DNA of 64,000 nucleotides from a virus, in the IMG/VR virus record IMGVR_UViG_3300033149_002985, positions 28,966-92,965 of that record, one strand, 5' to 3'. The position numbers were made by a program, and so were the translations under genes. Positions 9,088-16,317 of the stretch are shown here, one piece after another. Within the stretch, counting starts at the first letter, position 1. The number at the start of each line of letters is the position of its first letter. The notes under the pieces are model-generated. The model did no database searches. It had not been told where the DNA came from and saw nothing but the letters and a program-made list of their open reading frames with translations.

Positions 9088-9096
9088 TGTTTTCGG

Positions 9097-9294
9097 TCAT
9101 GGATAAAACTGTGAAATAACAGCATTATGATGTATTCCATATTTGGTTATTAAAGCGTTAAAATCCCTCTCCTTATAAATGGGAGGAAGTTTTGATGCTG
9201 TTCTTCTTAAATTTTCTGCCTTCATAGCTTCCATTTCAATTAGAGCACAGGCTACTTGAGCGTTTACATATGCGACGGTTTGTTCATCTGTCAT
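9097..9294 (-). CDS. Small protein, unknown
   Basis: A 65-residue protein with a helical N-terminal half (NAQVACALIEMEAMKAENL). An AGAGGAAA site precedes the ATG, which overlaps the upstream stop as ATGA. No function can be assigned. Confidence 0.6.
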   Translation of the reverse strand: MTDEQTVAYVNAQVACALIEMEAMKAENLRRTASKLPPIYKERDFNALITKYGIHHNAVISQFYP

Positions 9295-9530
9295 TTTTTC
9301 CTCTCTTTTTTTAAGTCATCTAAAAAAGCTGAAATATCATTTAAACATTCATTATTCCAAATTGTTCCCGTTTCTGGAAAGAAGGTATATTGTCTCCATC
9401 TTGGAAACCATTTAATAATGGCTAAACGATCCCCATGTAATTTAGAGTATACAGCGTAAACTTGCGTTTTTGGTTTGTTTTCTATTATTTTAAATGTAAG
9501 ATATTTAGAGTCCATATTTAATTTATCCAT
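9291..9530 (-). CDS. Small protein, unknown
   Basis: A 79-residue protein with a beta-rich aromatic core (IIKWFPRWRQYTFFPETG) and a charged tail. The start could be the first Met (9530) or MDSKY at 9515; neither has a strong ribosome site, and the first overlaps the upstream stop. It is coupled to its neighbours by short overlaps. No family is recognised. Confidence 0.6.
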   Translation of the reverse strand: MDKLNMDSKYLTFKIIENKPKTQVYAVYSKLHGDRLAIIKWFPRWRQYTFFPETGTIWNNECLNDISAFLDDLKKERKK

Positions 9531-9822
9531 TAAATTTATGAATTAGACAAACTTTTCTTCCACCCATTGTTCCACAAAGACATCTTTCTCTTTGTTCTTT
9601 GAGTTCATATTCTTTAATAATTTCTGCAACTTTATCAGGATCAATTTCGTTTAAATAATCAAAAACTGCTCTTTCCAATGGATTGCTTTTTATTTCTTGT
9701 ATTTCCCACCAGGCATTCATAATTTCTAAACCTTCATTATAAACTTTATCTTCTTGGCTTTGTTGGAATCCATCGAAATGAGTCGAAGGATCATGGATTC
9801 TTTTCTTCGGTTTTTCAATCAT
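9523..9822 (-). CDS. Small protein with C-terminal Cys/His cluster
   Basis: A 99-residue, mainly acidic, helical protein ending in CLCGTMGGRKVCLIH, a likely single zinc-binding knuckle. A GGAG-type site precedes the ATG. Zinc-knuckle mini-proteins recur through this window. Function is not known. Confidence 0.65.
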   Translation of the reverse strand: MIEKPKKRIHDPSTHFDGFQQSQEDKVYNEGLEIMNAWWEIQEIKSNPLERAVFDYLNEIDPDKVAEIIKEYELKEQRERCLCGTMGGRKVCLIHKFNG

Positions 9823-9835
9823 TAATACAATCTCC

Positions 9836-10006
9836 TTATCTTTGTATCGTCCAATAACTTATTCCAGTACAAACTATTCCAATGGAACCCATGATTTTTC
9901 CTATTAAAGGAAAGGTTGTCCATGCGCCTATGAGTCCTACAGTCATGAGAACAAACCCTGCTATCAATAAATATAAGAATATAGTAAAATAAGTTAAGAT
10001 TGTCAT
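9836..10006 (-). CDS. Small membrane protein
   Basis: A 56-residue frame with two hydrophobic segments (about 8-27 and 36-50) separated by GAWTTFPLIGK. Its ATG overlaps the upstream stop as TAATG, supporting a genuine coupled gene. A phage inner-membrane protein of unknown role. Confidence 0.6.
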   Translation of the reverse strand: MTILTYFTIFLYLLIAGFVLMTVGLIGAWTTFPLIGKIMGSIGIVCTGISYWTIQR

Positions 10007-10155
10007 TATTTATCTTCTCTAATTAATTTTGCAATCGTTTTCCAATAATTTATTTTCTTTTTAAGTATAGGTGCAATTTTTATGGTTTTTCCATCTCGTA
10101 TCACAAATCCAGCACATAAATAAGAAGTAGTTACTTGATATAACCCATCTTTCAT
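10006..10155 (-). CDS. Widespread small phage protein (TTSYLCAGF type)
   Basis: A 49-residue protein with VTTSYLCAGFVIRDGK and then APILKKKINYW. This pattern recurs in small proteins of many unrelated phages, usually without a known function. It has an AAGGATAA-type ribosome site and overlaps the next gene by one base. Real by conservation of pattern; role unknown. Confidence 0.7.
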   Translation of the reverse strand: MKDGLYQVTTSYLCAGFVIRDGKTIKIAPILKKKINYWKTIAKLIREDK

Positions 10156-10157
10156 TA

Positions 10158-10379
10158 TTATCCTTTTTGATTTTTAACTTGAATATAAAGTTTTTTATGT
10201 TTTAATGCATCATCAGCCATACTTTTTAATTCATCAACCAAGCCTTTCATTTGTTTTGCAGATTTTGGATTATAACAATCATAATTCCAAGCTACTGCTG
10301 AAATATTAAATAATACATCTCTATAATATTTTGCGGAACCAGGTTTGTAAAGATTACATTTCGTCATTTTCTTAGTCAT
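10158..10379 (-). CDS. Small protein, unknown (internal start chosen)
   Basis: A longer frame opens at 10448, but the ATG at 10379 follows a perfect AAAGGAGAA site and overlaps the upstream lipoprotein stop, so 10379 is preferred. The 73-residue product is basic (KKMTKCNLYKPGSAKYYRDV) with a helical C-terminus. No family is recognised. Confidence 0.65.
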   Translation of the reverse strand: MTKKMTKCNLYKPGSAKYYRDVLFNISAVAWNYDCYNPKSAKQMKGLVDELKSMADDALKHKKLYIQVKNQKG

Positions 10380-10563
10380 ACTTCTCCTTTTGTAACTCTT
10401 CATATATAGACCAAAATATGGAAGTTCGTTTATAAAGATCATTATCATATTTTTGGTAAAATTTAATTCTATTATACATATAATTAGTTAAAGTTTGTGT
10501 CTTATTACATCCCATACAAAGACATAAAATAACAATTAAGATTAAATATGATATTTTATTCAT
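10372..10563 (-). CDS. Small lipoprotein
   Basis: A 63-residue protein with an N-terminal hydrophobic signal and a lipobox (LCMGC, Cys at about residue 19), followed by a short polar domain. It is predicted to be lipid-anchored in the host envelope. A superinfection-exclusion or lysis role is possible, but nothing shows which. Confidence 0.65.
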   Translation of the reverse strand: MNKISYLILIVILCLCMGCNKTQTLTNYMYNRIKFYQKYDNDLYKRTSIFWSIYEELQKEKYD

Positions 10564-11060
10564 TTTTCATCTCTCATATAAACATTTAAAATTTTTCGAT
10601 AAACAAGCATATTGGGTAAGTAATGATCAAAATAATATTGATCTGTTTTATTATAAATTAAAGATAAAGCTCCTGCTACTCCTGCACTTCTTGAAATACC
10701 TGCTTCACAATGAACAACAATTAAATCAACTTCCCATTCATATGTTTGAACAAATTCTAAAATATCTTTCGCTTGTTTTTCAGTAAACAGTTTAACTTCA
10801 AATTGATCAGTACAAGCATAACAATGACCATTATTAATATTAATATATTCTTGTCTAATACCTGTTCCATTACAATCCTTACAGTCTTTTCTATTAACTA
10901 AAGATTTAGCAATATCATGAAATTGAAGAGAAAGAATATCTAAATAAGTCTTACTTGGTTTTACTTTTTCAGAATTAGGATCTGTAATAGATATTACTAT
11001 ATAAGGTTCGTCACTTATAAATTTTTCGAAGGATTCTCTGCTTAATACCTTGATTTTCAT
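10560..11060 (-). CDS. Cys-based protein phosphatase with zinc-knuckle insertion
   Basis: A 166-residue protein. Residues 115-127 (VVHCEAGISRSAG) are the HCx5R active site of dual-specificity/tyrosine phosphatases, with Cys118 as nucleophile and Arg124. Residues 60-83 hold CKDCNGTG and then CYAC, a DnaJ-like zinc knuckle inserted ahead of the catalytic loop, which is unusual. Phosphatases of this family remove phosphate from protein, RNA 5' ends or small molecules; the substrate here is unknown. Neighbours are small accessory genes. Confidence 0.8.
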   Translation of the reverse strand: MKIKVLSRESFEKFISDEPYIVISITDPNSEKVKPSKTYLDILSLQFHDIAKSLVNRKDCKDCNGTGIRQEYININNGHCYACTDQFEVKLFTEKQAKDILEFVQTYEWEVDLIVVHCEAGISRSAGVAGALSLIYNKTDQYYFDHYLPNMLVYRKILNVYMRDEK

Positions 11061-11067
11061 GATTTCT

Positions 11068-11220
11068 TTACCAATCTATTTGAATACAAAAATTTAAGAT
11101 AGTTAATGATATTCCACAAAAAACCGTATCCAAACTCCATTCAATTTGAAAAAGAATGAAAGTTCCTGATGTGATACCATCAATAATGTTTGTCCAACCT
11201 TGGTAAAATGAAATACGCAT
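11068..11220 (-). CDS. Small hydrophobic protein
   Basis: A 50-residue frame with two hydrophobic stretches around FILFQIEW and FCGISLTILNFCI. It fills the space between two convincing genes. No clear signal peptide is seen; probably a membrane peptide. Confidence 0.5.
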   Translation of the reverse strand: MRISFYQGWTNIIDGITSGTFILFQIEWSLDTVFCGISLTILNFCIQIDW

Positions 11221-11223
11221 TAT

Positions 11224-11487
11224 TTATTTTTCCTTTTCATATTCCTTAACTAATTTAATTAAAATATCTCCATGACAGAGTTTCGGAGCACACCAACATC
11301 CAAGTACCTTTCCTTTTAATTCATGTAAATCTTTTAAAAGATTTGGATTATTTCTAATCCATTGTTCATATTTTTTGATAACATCTACTCTTGTACCATC
11401 TTTGCCAATAGAAAAAGGATTTCCCCATTTATTTGGGCGACCAATATAAATATCATATGACTCTTTTTTACAATGAACTATTTTCAT
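11224..11487 (-). CDS. DUF4326 domain protein
   Basis: An 87-residue protein matching the DUF4326 pattern: IGRPNKWGNPFSIGKDGTR near the N-terminus and LKGKVLGCWCAPKLCHGDIL near residues 58-77. DUF4326 is common in phages and bacteria. Its conserved Cys/His residues hint at metal binding or catalysis, but the role is unknown. Confidence 0.85.
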   Translation of the reverse strand: MKIVHCKKESYDIYIGRPNKWGNPFSIGKDGTRVDVIKKYEQWIRNNPNLLKDLHELKGKVLGCWCAPKLCHGDILIKLVKEYEKEK

Positions 11488-11490
11488 AAT

Positions 11491-11751
11491 TTATATTCTT
11501 TGTGTCAAAGCACGATTATTAGCAACCTTGAAAGCTTTACTATTTTTCGGATTTTTACGTACTTTAGATACAGCAGAGGATACTCTTTTATTTATTCTTC
11601 TTGCTTTGAATTGAATAAATGCTCTCCCAATTGAATCTTTAATTAATCTAAAATCTAAAGCATGAACTAATCCACAATCACAGCACTTCATATAATAATT
11701 TTTTCGCCTTGGTTGTATCCATTCACCATCTTTTACGTTATGATATCTCAT
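11491..11751 (-). CDS. Zinc-ribbon phage protein
   Basis: An 86-residue protein beginning RYHNVKDGEWIQPRRKNY and followed by MKCCDCGLVHALDFR, a pattern seen in many phage genomes. The C-terminal half is highly basic and helical (KARRINKRVSSAVSKVRK), suggesting nucleic-acid binding. Its start lies just downstream of a leftward terminator, so it may need its own promoter or readthrough. Confidence 0.7.
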   Translation of the reverse strand: MRYHNVKDGEWIQPRRKNYYMKCCDCGLVHALDFRLIKDSIGRAFIQFKARRINKRVSSAVSKVRKNPKNSKAFKVANNRALTQRI

Positions 11752-11770
11752 TTATTATTCCTTTGCAAAA

Positions 11771-11794
11771 GAAAAGGGAGACTAATGTCTCCCT
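11771..11794 (-). terminator. Rho-independent terminator, leftward
   Basis: An 8-bp stem, AGGGAGAC/GTCTCCCT with loop TAAT (11775-11794), is followed on the minus strand by TTTTCTTTT. It directly follows the stop of the coiled-coil gene at 11808 and separates two leftward transcription units. Confidence 0.85.
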
Positions 11795-11807
11795 AAATCT
11801 TTATTCT

Positions 11808-12086
11808 TTAACTGTTTTCATCTTTTTTATCATCAGGCGGTGGTGTATTTTCAGGGGCCTTGTCTTCTTTTGGTGCAAGTTTATCTAGTAATGCCTTTAA
11901 CGCTTGAAAAGCTCCTACTTTTTTGAGAAGTTCTTCATCTACGTTTCGAAGTTGTGCGCCTAATTGTTGTTTCTGTTGAACAAGACCTTTATATTGAATA
12001 TTTAAATCCTGTATTTCTTTTTCAATTGTTTGTCTTTCACTGGAAGTCTCTTTTCCAAGATCCTTATTTTTCTCATCTTTGTCCAC
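11808..12086 (-). CDS. Coiled-coil protein with acidic/proline tail
   Basis: A 92-residue protein. Residues about 20-70 form a coiled coil (IEKEIQDLNIQYKGLVQQKQ). The C-terminus is a disordered proline/acidic tail (APENTPPPDDKKDENS). It is the last gene before a strong terminator. A scaffolding or assembly role is possible but unsupported. Confidence 0.65.
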   Translation of the reverse strand: MDKDEKNKDLGKETSSERQTIEKEIQDLNIQYKGLVQQKQQLGAQLRNVDEELLKKVGAFQALKALLDKLAPKEDKAPENTPPPDDKKDENS

Positions 12087-12102
12087 GTAATCACCTTCCT
12101 TT

Positions 12103-12594
12103 CTATTTAATATTATCTATCCAATTTTCATCATTCCAAATTTTATTGAATTCCTCTTTCATCACAAACGCTAGCCAGAGTTGTTCCATTGACCATCCAA
12201 ATTTCCAAAAGTCAATATTTTTATTTAACCATAATGAAAAATATGTTGCTAATCCTGCCTTATCTCTATGTTTTGGTAACTCAATCATCTTCTGCAATCG
12301 GTCTTGTCGAGGAAGCCAAATATAAGATAAGTATTCTGGAGTTCTTTCATTATAAAAAGCATGAAAAGTACATGTATCTGCATCTCTTACTAATTTAGCA
12401 TAAGGCTCATAAACATTTGTTAAATCCCTTTTATTTATCGAATCCATATCATAATCATGAATATGATAAATAGTCGAATGATCTCCACAAGCATTACAAG
12501 CACAAAAATATCTATCGCCAATAGCAGGTTTATGAAGTCTTTGTATTTCAATAGCTTTTCTACATTGTAAAATATATTCTTTTAAGTTATTCAT
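12103..12594 (-). CDS. Conserved phage protein with Cys motif
   Basis: A 163-residue protein with YFCACNACGDHSTIYHIHDY near residues 29-48, a probable metal site, and an aromatic helical C-terminus (SLWLNKNIDFWKFGWSMEQL). Similar proteins are familiar from phage accessory regions, but I cannot name a function. It begins three bases from the stop of the homing endonuclease at 12597. Confidence 0.6.
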   Translation of the reverse strand: MNNLKEYILQCRKAIEIQRLHKPAIGDRYFCACNACGDHSTIYHIHDYDMDSINKRDLTNVYEPYAKLVRDADTCTFHAFYNERTPEYLSYIWLPRQDRLQKMIELPKHRDKAGLATYFSLWLNKNIDFWKFGWSMEQLWLAFVMKEEFNKIWNDENWIDNIK

Positions 12595-12596
12595 TA

Positions 12597-13247
12597 TTAA
12601 ACCTTTGTTGTTTTATATTTGGCTCTAATGTTTTTAAATTTCCAAATAAATCCACCACAAGAATTAACTTTATTAAGACAACATGAACTAATATTTCCTT
12701 GAAATAATTTTAATTTTTTAGATGCTTCTGTAGCACTTTTCCATTCTTTTATAAAAACACCATTTAAATCAAATTGTAATACAGATTTAATATTACTTTC
12801 TTTATTTGATTTAATTATATTTTTCTTTAACTCTATAAATCTACAATTTGAAAATTCATAATGTTGATTACTATTTTTTCTATCAATACTAGGTTGTTTC
12901 ATGAGATAAGCCTTATCTCTATACCAAAGAAATTTAATATTTTCTAAACTAAGATGATTTTTAATTCCTTTTCCACCGTAATATTTATATGAAATGTGAT
13001 TTGGATTTACACAACGATTATGAATATTATGCCATATTATTTTCCAAGGACATTTTTCTTTATATTCTTTTTGGTATTTTGTTATTTTTTCTTTGTTTTG
13101 ATTATAATATTCCACTTGATGTTTATTGTGACAAATGATACAATCATTTCTATATTTTCCAGAATCCTTCCGAAAATTGAAAAATTCTTCCGTTTCTGGT
13201 TTTTCTTGTTCACAAAGAATACAGATTTTATTTAGAGATTTTTTCAT
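12597..13247 (-). CDS. HNH-type homing endonuclease with NUMOD1
   Basis: A 216-residue mobile endonuclease. Residues 9-40 hold a zinc finger (CILCEQEKPETEEFFNFRK, later CIICH). Residues about 68-130 carry a nuclease region with HNRCVNPNHISYKYYGGKGI and PSIDRKNSNQHYEFSNCRF. Residues about 160-205 form a NUMOD1 DNA-binding repeat (VLQFDLNGVFIKEWKSATEA, later GGFIWKFK). It is clearly a paralogue of the protein at 24956. Its start lies inside the end of the KTSC gene. It probably spreads itself rather than serving phage replication. Confidence 0.85.
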   Translation of the reverse strand: MKKSLNKICILCEQEKPETEEFFNFRKDSGKYRNDCIICHNKHQVEYYNQNKEKITKYQKEYKEKCPWKIIWHNIHNRCVNPNHISYKYYGGKGIKNHLSLENIKFLWYRDKAYLMKQPSIDRKNSNQHYEFSNCRFIELKKNIIKSNKESNIKSVLQFDLNGVFIKEWKSATEASKKLKLFQGNISSCCLNKVNSCGGFIWKFKNIRAKYKTTKV

Positions 13248-13443
13248 ATGAATATTTACCTTTTATGTGACTAAAAAAATATTTACCAAGACTTTTACTT
13301 TCTATAAAATCCATCCAAACTTTCCTAGGAACATCTTTATATTCATAAGTTCCACCAGATTTGAACTCTACTCTCAATTTCATTTTTAATTCATTGTATC
13401 CAACTGCTTTTATGTTGGAAGATTTAACTGGAATTAGTTTCAT
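13228..13443 (-). CDS. KTSC domain protein
   Basis: A 71-residue protein with the KTSC-domain pattern SNIKAVGYNELKMKLRVEF, then GGTYEYKDVPRKVW and ESKSLGKYF. KTSC domains occur alone in phages or fused to lysyl-tRNA synthetases; their role is not established. Overlaps neighbours on both sides. Confidence 0.85.
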   Translation of the reverse strand: MKLIPVKSSNIKAVGYNELKMKLRVEFKSGGTYEYKDVPRKVWMDFIESKSLGKYFFSHIKGKYSYEKISK

Positions 13444-13760
13444 TTTAATATCTCCTTTAAAATTTTAGCAAATATAGTTAAATTTTTAAATACATCATGA
13501 ATAGTAGCCAAAGGATGATCATTAATTATTAATTCTGCTCCATCAAAAACATTATTTTTATTACGATGGATTTGACACCAAATAACATATGGAGATTCTT
13601 TAAAAGTTATTCTAATCTCTTCAATATTATCTACTTCGACATAATCTTCTAAACGTCCCTCCTCGAATCTTTCTAACCAATCTATAATTTCTTTAAGAGA
13701 TATCGCTTTTCTGTAACTTCGAAATTGTTTTTGCCATCTATATCTATATTCAATTATCAT
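13440..13760 (-). CDS. Small protein, unknown
   Basis: A 106-residue protein with an N-terminal basic segment, an acidic helix (IIDWLERFEEGRLEDYVEVD) and beta-rich middle (IRITFKESPYVIWCQIHR). It is coupled to the KTSC gene by a four-base overlap. No family is recognised. Confidence 0.6.
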   Translation of the reverse strand: MIIEYRYRWQKQFRSYRKAISLKEIIDWLERFEEGRLEDYVEVDNIEEIRITFKESPYVIWCQIHRNKNNVFDGAELIINDHPLATIHDVFKNLTIFAKILKEILK

Positions 13761-13764
13761 AATA

Positions 13765-14547
13765 TTACCTCTTATATTTTTTTGGAATAAAAGTTAATTC
13801 TTCTCTAATTTCTTCTCTTAATTTATTTTGATCATAAGTTTGTTTATTTAATTTATTAAAAAATGTAGAATAATTTATCTTTTCAAATGTAGGGATTTTT
13901 GAGTTAGGTGAAACATTCCAAATTTTCACATTATTTTCATTTTTATAAACTCCATATTCATGTTCTGCTCTTGAGATTCTTTTATTGTTTTCTAACTGAG
14001 TAGCTTGATACCAATTAACTTTTCCTATACCTCTATGCTTTAATGTTAAAGGCTTACCAGTATAACGACTTATTATATTTCCGTATTGATAAAAATGAGT
14101 TAAAGCTCTACCTTGAGAATCGTGAACTAAACTATCCTTATCTTCACCTTTTTGACTTGAATTATCAAATCCTAATAAAAATATTTCCCCTTCATCTAAA
14201 ATATAAATAGCTAAACTCAATGCAAATAATCCTGTCAAAGTAGCAGAATAAACGCCATGATGACAATCTCTGACATATTTAGAAGCCGTAATTAATTCAA
14301 TATTGTTAGGTTTTGTAGGAACATTAGTATGTAATCTTCCAACTGTTAATGGAAGTTTTTCTAAGTATTTTATTTCGTTTAAATAATAAGTATCATCTAC
14401 ATACATCCAACAAGTGCTATCCACAAAATGATGCGAATAATTTAATCCAATTATAAATTTATCTTTAAGTTTAGAAAATAAATCTTTATCGATTCCTTCT
14501 AATACGGAGCAACCACCGCCCAAGATTATTGCTTGTTTAGCTAACAT
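13765..14547 (-). CDS. DUF115-like Rossmann-fold protein
   Basis: A 260-residue protein starting AIILGGGCSVLEGID, typical of the DUF115/MptE-like and sialyltransferase-related Rossmann fold. Later segments include FIIGLNYSHHFV, WMYVDDTYYL, YSATLTGLFALSLAIYI and EIFLLGFDNSS. The same layout is seen in the protein at 26272, so the phage carries two. The family takes part in sugar or pterin transfer, for example protein glycosylation. Its ATG overlaps the stop of the exonuclease gene. The precise reaction is unknown. Confidence 0.7.
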   Translation of the reverse strand: MLAKQAIILGGGCSVLEGIDKDLFSKLKDKFIIGLNYSHHFVDSTCWMYVDDTYYLNEIKYLEKLPLTVGRLHTNVPTKPNNIELITASKYVRDCHHGVYSATLTGLFALSLAIYILDEGEIFLLGFDNSSQKGEDKDSLVHDSQGRALTHFYQYGNIISRYTGKPLTLKHRGIGKVNWYQATQLENNKRISRAEHEYGVYKNENNVKIWNVSPNSKIPTFEKINYSTFFNKLNKQTYDQNKLREEIREELTFIPKKYKR

Positions 14548-15095
14548 TATAATATCCTATCAGGATTGATTCTTTTTAATAATTCATGATATATTAAAAA
14601 GGTATTTTTAGCATCATCTTTTGCATTATGTTTTTTACCATCAAATCGCATGCCTAAACGGATTAATGATTTTGCTAATCCCGACCGATGGCTTTCTCCT
14701 TTAGAAAACATATAAGATATAAAAAGAGTTTTTACATCTATCCAACGGCGACCAAATAAAAAAATTTCATCATCTAAGTCTAATGCCTTCCGCAAATCTT
14801 GACTATCTCCTCCACCCCAAGTTAAAGGATTACGAAAACATTTATAATGAGCATGAAGAGCCTTTAAATCTTCATAAATTTCAGGAAAAGAAATTCCATG
14901 ATCTATATCTCTTTGTTTAATTCCAGTTAATTTTTTAATATATTCTGATAATAGAAGAGTTACTTTAACATGTTCGCAATATTCTTCTAAAATCTTCCCC
15001 GATTTTAAATTGCCTATAACAACCCCTATTTGAATAATAGTTTGGCAAGGTTGTTCATATTCCATGTCTAAAGAAACAATATTAATATCTTTCAT
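14547..15095 (-). CDS. DnaQ-like 3'-5' exonuclease (DEDDh)
   Basis: A 182-residue DEDDh-type exonuclease. Exo I is IVSLDMEYEQP (residues 5-15), with Asp and Glu. A TGIKQRDIDHG segment follows at about 57-67. Exo II is around WGGGDSQDLRKAL, and Exo III is HNAKDDAKNTFLIYHEL, with His and Asp. Enzymes of this family remove nucleotides from DNA or RNA 3' ends. It is separate from the polymerase, which has its own exonuclease domain, so it may act on host nucleic acid or in repair. Confidence 0.85.
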   Translation of the reverse strand: MKDINIVSLDMEYEQPCQTIIQIGVVIGNLKSGKILEEYCEHVKVTLLLSEYIKKLTGIKQRDIDHGISFPEIYEDLKALHAHYKCFRNPLTWGGGDSQDLRKALDLDDEIFLFGRRWIDVKTLFISYMFSKGESHRSGLAKSLIRLGMRFDGKKHNAKDDAKNTFLIYHELLKRINPDRIL

Positions 15096-15097
15096 TT

Positions 15098-15421
15098 TTA
15101 TTCTGGAAAGAATTTATTTTCCCATCCTCTTATAAAATTAATACCATACTCTAAAATACCATAACAATCATTCATTATTTCATTATATATTTCTTCTGCT
15201 TCTTTTAAAGCTTCTATTTCAGTTTCGAATATTTTACATTCTCCAAAATAATCTTTTAATACTTTAGGATTTATTTCATTGCGTTTTTCATGTTTAGGTA
15301 AATGACCTCCACAATGTTGACATTGATGTTGTCCATTACTAATACATTTAGGTATTGGATTATTACAACAAGTAAAAATTTCCCACCAATAGAGATTATC
15401 AATAGCTTGTGCATGAGTCAC
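15098..15421 (-). CDS. Conserved zinc-ribbon protein; true start probably upstream at a non-AUG codon
   Basis: The GTG at 15421 gives 107 residues with CCNNPIPKC and CQHCGGH zinc-binding segments. However, the frame stays open upstream to 15487 and encodes EISSDNGIYILQSLDGFRV, which looks like native protein and joins smoothly to THAQAIDNLYWWE. An AAAGGAGG site (about 15483-15489) lies nine bases before an in-frame ATC (15472) with no AUG, GUG or UUG nearby. The real product probably starts upstream by a rare start codon or after a local sequence error. Function unknown. Confidence 0.65.
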   Translation of the reverse strand: MTHAQAIDNLYWWEIFTCCNNPIPKCISNGQHQCQHCGGHLPKHEKRNEINPKVLKDYFGECKIFETEIEALKEAEEIYNEIMNDCYGILEYGINFIRGWENKFFPE

Positions 15422-15487
15422 TCTAAAACCATCTAAAGACTGTAAAATGTAGATCCCGTTGTCTGAACTGATCTCTACTGCCCTCCT

Positions 15488-15595
15488 TTATACTTTTTTA
15501 ACACTTCCAGGTCTTACTCTGCCTTTCTTATCATCAAGAGCATCATAAACCTTTTGTTTCCTTAATAGTCTATTTACTTTATTTCTATGTTTCAT
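15488..15595 (-). CDS. Small basic conserved phage peptide
   Basis: A 35-residue peptide, basic, with RLLRKQKVYDALDDKKGRVR and then PGSVKKV, a pattern I associate with small phage proteins. Its ATG overlaps the upstream stop (ATGA). Its TAA is in frame with, and six codons ahead of, the extended frame of the next gene. Confidence 0.55.
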   Translation of the reverse strand: MKHRNKVNRLLRKQKVYDALDDKKGRVRPGSVKKV

Positions 15596-15930
15596 TTGAG
15601 TCCCTCTTTGAGTTGAGCTATACGCTCTATTACAGAACTAGCACAGTTGAAACAATCGTTATGCAATTCTAACTCCTCTATCCTCGCCTTGATTGTCTCT
15701 TTCTTATGATGAAGAGATTGCTCGTTAATACATTCCTTTTGTGTGTTAATTAATTCTAAATCTTCTTCGGCATTTCTTTCATACATTTTCTCTTGTTTTT
15801 CCAATGCAGAACGTAGAAAGAATTTAACTTCCTCACCACAACTCACCCAACCATCTTCGCACTTCTTATCTAAGCCATGTGGAAACTTCTCATCGAATTC
15901 TTTCATCTTCTGGTCTATATATTCATTCAT
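15592..15930 (-). CDS. Helical protein with C-terminal Cys pair
   Basis: Start chosen at MNEYIDQKM (15930), because the longer frame from 15954 lies within the upstream gene. The 112-residue product is mostly charged helix, ending with HNDCFNCASSVIERIAQLKE, a likely CxxC metal site. Unknown function. Confidence 0.6.
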   Translation of the reverse strand: MNEYIDQKMKEFDEKFPHGLDKKCEDGWVSCGEEVKFFLRSALEKQEKMYERNAEEDLELINTQKECINEQSLHHKKETIKARIEELELHNDCFNCASSVIERIAQLKEGLK

Positions 15931-16090
15931 TATACCCCTTTGCATATAGCGCATCTACTATTAAATATTCAACCCCATACATAATATCCCCAACTTCTTC
16001 TCTTGCATTTTCATTTGTAAAAGAAACCTGTTTGTGAAGATGTTGTTGTATGCAATCACATACAATATCTGCTATTTTTTCTTTATCCAT
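15923..16090 (-). CDS. Small protein, unknown
   Basis: A 55-residue frame from ATG 16090, preceded by AAGGAG that belongs to the end of the upstream mini-gene. The sequence is acidic and helical, with VCDCIQQHLHKQ. It overlaps its downstream neighbour by eight bases. Confidence 0.6.
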   Translation of the reverse strand: MDKEKIADIVCDCIQQHLHKQVSFTNENAREEVGDIMYGVEYLIVDALYAKGYNE

Positions 16091-16096
16091 TATTTT

Positions 16097-16189
16097 TTAC
16101 TCCTTCCACATCCATAACATAAAATAGAAACTAAATATAAATAGCCATCCACTTATAAATGTTCCAAGAATAATTTTAAGAAATTCCAT
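16097..16189 (-). CDS. Single-span membrane peptide
   Basis: A 30-residue peptide that is nearly all one hydrophobic helix (IILGTFISGWLFIFSFYFML), ending in WKE. Its last codons contain the AAGGAG site for the next gene, a compact arrangement typical of real phage mini-genes. Confidence 0.5.
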   Translation of the reverse strand: MEFLKIILGTFISGWLFIFSFYFMLWMWKE

Positions 16190-16317
16190 TATTGTTTATT
16201 TCCTTTTTTATTATTAGAAAGAGCTTTAACATATGACCATTCATTATATGTTTTTTGAGGAAATCCATTTTCTTTTAATTCTTTAGCTATTGCTAAATCT
16301 ACTGTATATTCTTTCAT
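16189..16317 (-). CDS. Small protein, KELKENGFPQ type
   Basis: A 42-residue protein with LAIAKELKENGFPQKTYNEW. This KLKE-x-GFPQ pattern is common in small phage proteins of unknown function. It is tightly coupled by single-base overlaps to genes on both sides. Confidence 0.65.
   Translation of the reverse strand: MKEYTVDLAIAKELKENGFPQKTYNEWSYVKALSNNKKGNKQ

Noticed and set aside
11499-11525. TTGACA on the minus strand near 11516
   Set aside because: No -10 box lies 16-19 bases downstream, so it is not called a promoter.
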